Of a DNA stretch of 64,000 nt, positions 61,355 through 64,000 are shown piece by piece (position 1 is the first letter of the stretch; every line of letters starts with the position of its first letter). The position numbers and the translations under genes were made by a program. The notes below the pieces were generated by a model. That model did no database searches. It was not told where the DNA came from and was given only the letters and a program-made list of their open reading frames with translations. The DNA is from Trichosphaerium sp. ATCC 40318 (Eukaryota; Discosea; Flabellinia; Trichosidae), in contig JALMLS010000277.1 in assembly GCA_038496445.1 (NCBI GenBank), forward strand, positions 355,091 through 419,090, in the 5' to 3' direction.

Positions 61355-63670
61355 ATGGAGCCCACACACCCTTTTCATGTTGACGCTGTTTTAAGTGTAT
61401 TGTTCGGACATATAGAGTTGAAATGTTTACTTTCATGTCAAAGTGTCTGCAGGCGCTGGAAAAAAGTCGGTAGATCAAATTGGTTGTGGAAAACGTACGT
61501 AGCTACCATTTTTAGACAAACACAGTGTAGTTTATTTCTTATTTATCCTCTAATCGCCTAGACTAACACTTTATAAGTAAATGCAGCGGGTTTTGTTTTA
61601 AAACAAATGCTGAAAAGCAAAAATACCTTAAACCAAAACAAGGCTTTTCATACTACCAGTTGTACAAGACACATACACAAAGTAAGTGATTAGAACCCAA
61701 AATTGATGAAAAACCATCTGGTTTACCTTTCAACTCCGCGAATTGGAAAAAATTCTAATGTTGTTTAGGTGGACGTTGGAGACGCAATTATATTGTTAAA
61801 AGTGAACCATACTTAAAAAAAATTTCTTTTGAAGCGTTAGAAGAAAGAGAAGAACAAATAAGAGTGTAAGTTCACTACACCACGTGACAATCAATTAAAA
61901 AGAAATTCTTCTTTTATTTTTCAAAAAAAAACTCACAAAGAACTCAGTAGAATGCGTGGAATCGATAGGTATACATCAATAAAAGTTGATGGCAAGGACT
62001 CAGTCCATTTGGGATCTAAAACTTCAAGTGGACAATTTTGGTGGTCACGTGTGGCTACAGCAGATGTTTCTGTTGAAAGTATTTCAAGTGCTTTAAATGC
62101 CAATCATGGAGATTGTTTTAGTTTGGAAGATGACAATCTACTCAGTACTTTGAGTGCCATTTTTCCTGATGGATCGTAAGTTTGTATTACCTTTTTTAAC
62201 ATGACTTTACTCAAATACGTTGCGTAGGTATGACATAATGCAAATTTTTGTTAGACCTGAGTTAGTCGAAAACAAATTAAAAACAATTGACAAAGAAGCA
62301 ACCGATTTCGATGAAAAAGATTACTGGTCAAACGAATGGGCTAAATATTGGGTATGTGGGTTAGATATTCTCCTTTTAAAAACCTTTTTTTGCCTACATA
62401 CAGTTTGTCAACAATACCTGAACATTTCGTAATTCGGTCTAAAACTCTACATCTTTATTTGTATTTTGTTCGTTTTTAATACAACTCAACGGGGTACAGC
62501 ATACTCAGTTTTCTTTCTAGGACTGGTGTGAGTGGTATTCAGAAGAAAAGAAAGAAATTAACATTGGTTGTCCTTCTTACTATCGTTGTTTTTATCAGCA
62601 AGACGAAAAAGAGTTTAGGGTTAACACAATCAATCCATTTCAAAAAATGACATCTCTTGATGAATCACGTGTTAATCATTATGTTAATAAGCTTAAAAAA
62701 GGTGAAATACCTACAGCTATGTCTTTGGGTATGATTGATCGCCGTAAAACAATTTTCCCAACAAAGAACTATTTGATAAGGCAAAGCACACAAACTGTTC
62801 TTTCAAATTTTCTGATTGATGGACATCACAAGATAGCAGCTGCAGCTAGATGTAACCTACCTTGTTCATTGCTTGTTTTCTTACCTAAACAACCTCTTAC
62901 ATACTTTCACAAAGACCCACTGCGTAATTATGATAAGGAAATATCATTCTTTGCTGGCCAAGGATTTGCAAAAGGTAACCCCAAAAAACAAATCTGACTT
63001 TCTTTTTTCCCCTGCCCACAAGAAGATCTTGTGTTTTATTTTGCAAATGAAAATAATATTTTTAAAGCGCAACTGGGGTAAAAAGAACACTCTGATGAAC
63101 GTTCAAGTAAAAATATTGGCTTGCCATCATCACACTTTTCCTTTTTTTTCTCATTATCTTTTGTAGTTAAATGTCGTTCAAAGCATGCTTTGCCGTACCC
63201 TTCAGATCCTCCATTTTTGATGACTCAAGACTTCTCTTCTTTATCATGGTATTTGACTCTTAAGAAAAAGGATGTAGCTAATCTTTGGAGTTACATATTC
63301 GACAAGAACGATTATGGCAGAAATAACAGAGTATGTTTTTTACCAACTTCAAAATTCTTGTATTACATGTCCCCTTGCTCTTTTTGGTTTTTGCCATTAA
63401 TGTGGCTCTTTTTCAAACCATGATTTGTTATTTTTCTTGTAAATATTGAGATTGTTGACATGTTTCATTTAGTTTGATCCCGAGGAAATCATTAACTCTG
63501 TTGTTTTTTCTGATGATAAAAAACAATGTACGGTAGAGTTTAGTAAATTGCAGTATCTCAAGAATGCTATACGTGTTAGTGGACACATTTATGGCTATGA
63601 AGGCGTGAGAAAATTTTCAGGACACTACATAGATGTTAAGCATTACAAAAAAATGGATTGGAAAAAATAA
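61355..63670 (+). CDS. F-box protein with ParB/sulfiredoxin-like DGHHK motif
   Basis: About eight exons. The first encodes an F-box: DAVLSVLFGHIELKCLLSCQ, SVCRRWKKVGRSNWLWK. Next come GFSYYQLYKTHTQSGRWRRN and VKSEPYLKKISFEALEE. The middle part reads GIDRYTSIKVDGKDSVHLGS, WWSRVATADVSVESISSALN, MQIFVRPELVENKLKTIDK, WCEWYSEEKKEINIGCPSYY. Then ESRVNHYVNKLKKGEIPTAM leads to SNFLIDGHHKIAAAARCNL, which resembles the D-G-x-H-R box of ParB/sulfiredoxin nucleotide-binding folds. The C-terminus (FSKLQYLKNAIRVSGHIYGY, SGHYIDVKHYKKMDWKK) ends at 63670. F-box suggests an SCF substrate receptor; any catalytic role of the second domain is inference. Confidence 0.65.
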
Positions 63671-64000
63671 ATAAAAAACAGCTTCTGACTGATTTATTTG
63701 GGATTGATACTACTTCATTTACACAAGTCTATACCATAGATCTCTTTATCAAGGTATTGTGCGATTTAGGTCCCAGTCGCGTTTCCAAGGTAGTCTATGA
63801 CATGGAATATACCTGCTGTATTGTCAAGGAAGGTAGTTGGTTGCAGTGTACAGTTTCTCTTGAAACCGCCAGCTTACTTTTCGGTAAACTTGAATGGACA
63901 ACTTTTCCTTTTATGTAATGTACGTGTACTTGTATGTTGTATGGCGTAAATGACAACATCAAGGCTACGCTAGAGCCCACTATACTTGATATCTTCCTCC
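63671..64000. other. Right edge, no firm gene
   Basis: Overlapping frames on both strands (63658-63918 plus, 63795-63980 minus) might be edge exons. The minus piece ends in a GTATATTCC donor-like site, but nothing is recognisable within the remaining sequence. Confidence 0.3.

Overview
This window is nuclear DNA of a gene-dense, AT-rich unicellular eukaryote. I read about 33 protein-coding genes on both strands, most cut by short introns (commonly 40 to 80 nt). Donors usually read GTACGT, GTAAGT or GTGCGT and acceptors usually TAG. No rRNA, tRNA, CRISPR array or intact transposon was recognised. The signalling and cytoskeletal gene set (ELMO-type ARM protein, RapGAP, EVH1, DH-PH, Ras, F-box, START) would fit an amoebozoan-like or other free-living heterotrophic protist, but the sequence alone does not fix the species. 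Exon models were built by hand from frame continuity and splice sites, so outer limits are usually firmer than individual junctions.

Layout. 0.3-8.1 kb: ELMO-like protein (-), an unknown basic protein (-), sulfite oxidase (+), a small secreted bacterial-type protein (-), and a modular W-repeat protein with a C-terminal nuclease-like domain (-). 8.5-11.7 kb: an apparent fusion of a PRXL2-type thioredoxin-fold domain to a RapGAP domain (-). 13-26.5 kb: a housekeeping block with cytochrome b5, uracil-DNA glycosylase, DNA topoisomerase I, NOP16, MCM7, a coiled-coil protein and the mitochondrial p32/MAM33 protein. 26.6-31.3 kb: one large EVH1-DH-PH-MORN gene (-). 31.8-34.4 kb: a very tight divergent pair, a putative mitochondrial protein (-) and a second W-repeat protein that lacks the nuclease (+). 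35-43.7 kb: FAD monooxygenase, WW protein, intronless GNAT, a six-copy repeat protein with a prion-like linker, an mARC-type MOSC protein and a START protein. 44-48.4 kb: a Ras-WD40 fusion and a SWIM zinc-finger protein. 50.8-63.7 kb: ICMT-like methyltransferase, an F-box protein fused to an inactive E2 fold, a two-TM protein, a secreted CBM6 protein, a RING membrane protein, a SAM methyltransferase, a helical protein and an F-box protein with a DGHH motif.

How the genes relate. TOP1, MCM7, UNG and NOP16 sit together as divergent or convergent neighbours of general DNA and ribosome function. Two of the few eukaryotic molybdenum enzymes (sulfite oxidase and mARC) and cytochrome b5, the known electron donor of mARC, share the window. 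The most unusual content is a run of multidomain fusions: PRXL2-RapGAP, EVH1-DH-PH-MORN, Ras-WD40 and F-box-E2. There is also a pair of paralogous repeat proteins built from symmetric phase-2 exons. No single operon-like system is evident; I rank the repeat/nuclease pair and the fusions as the best candidates for undescribed biology.
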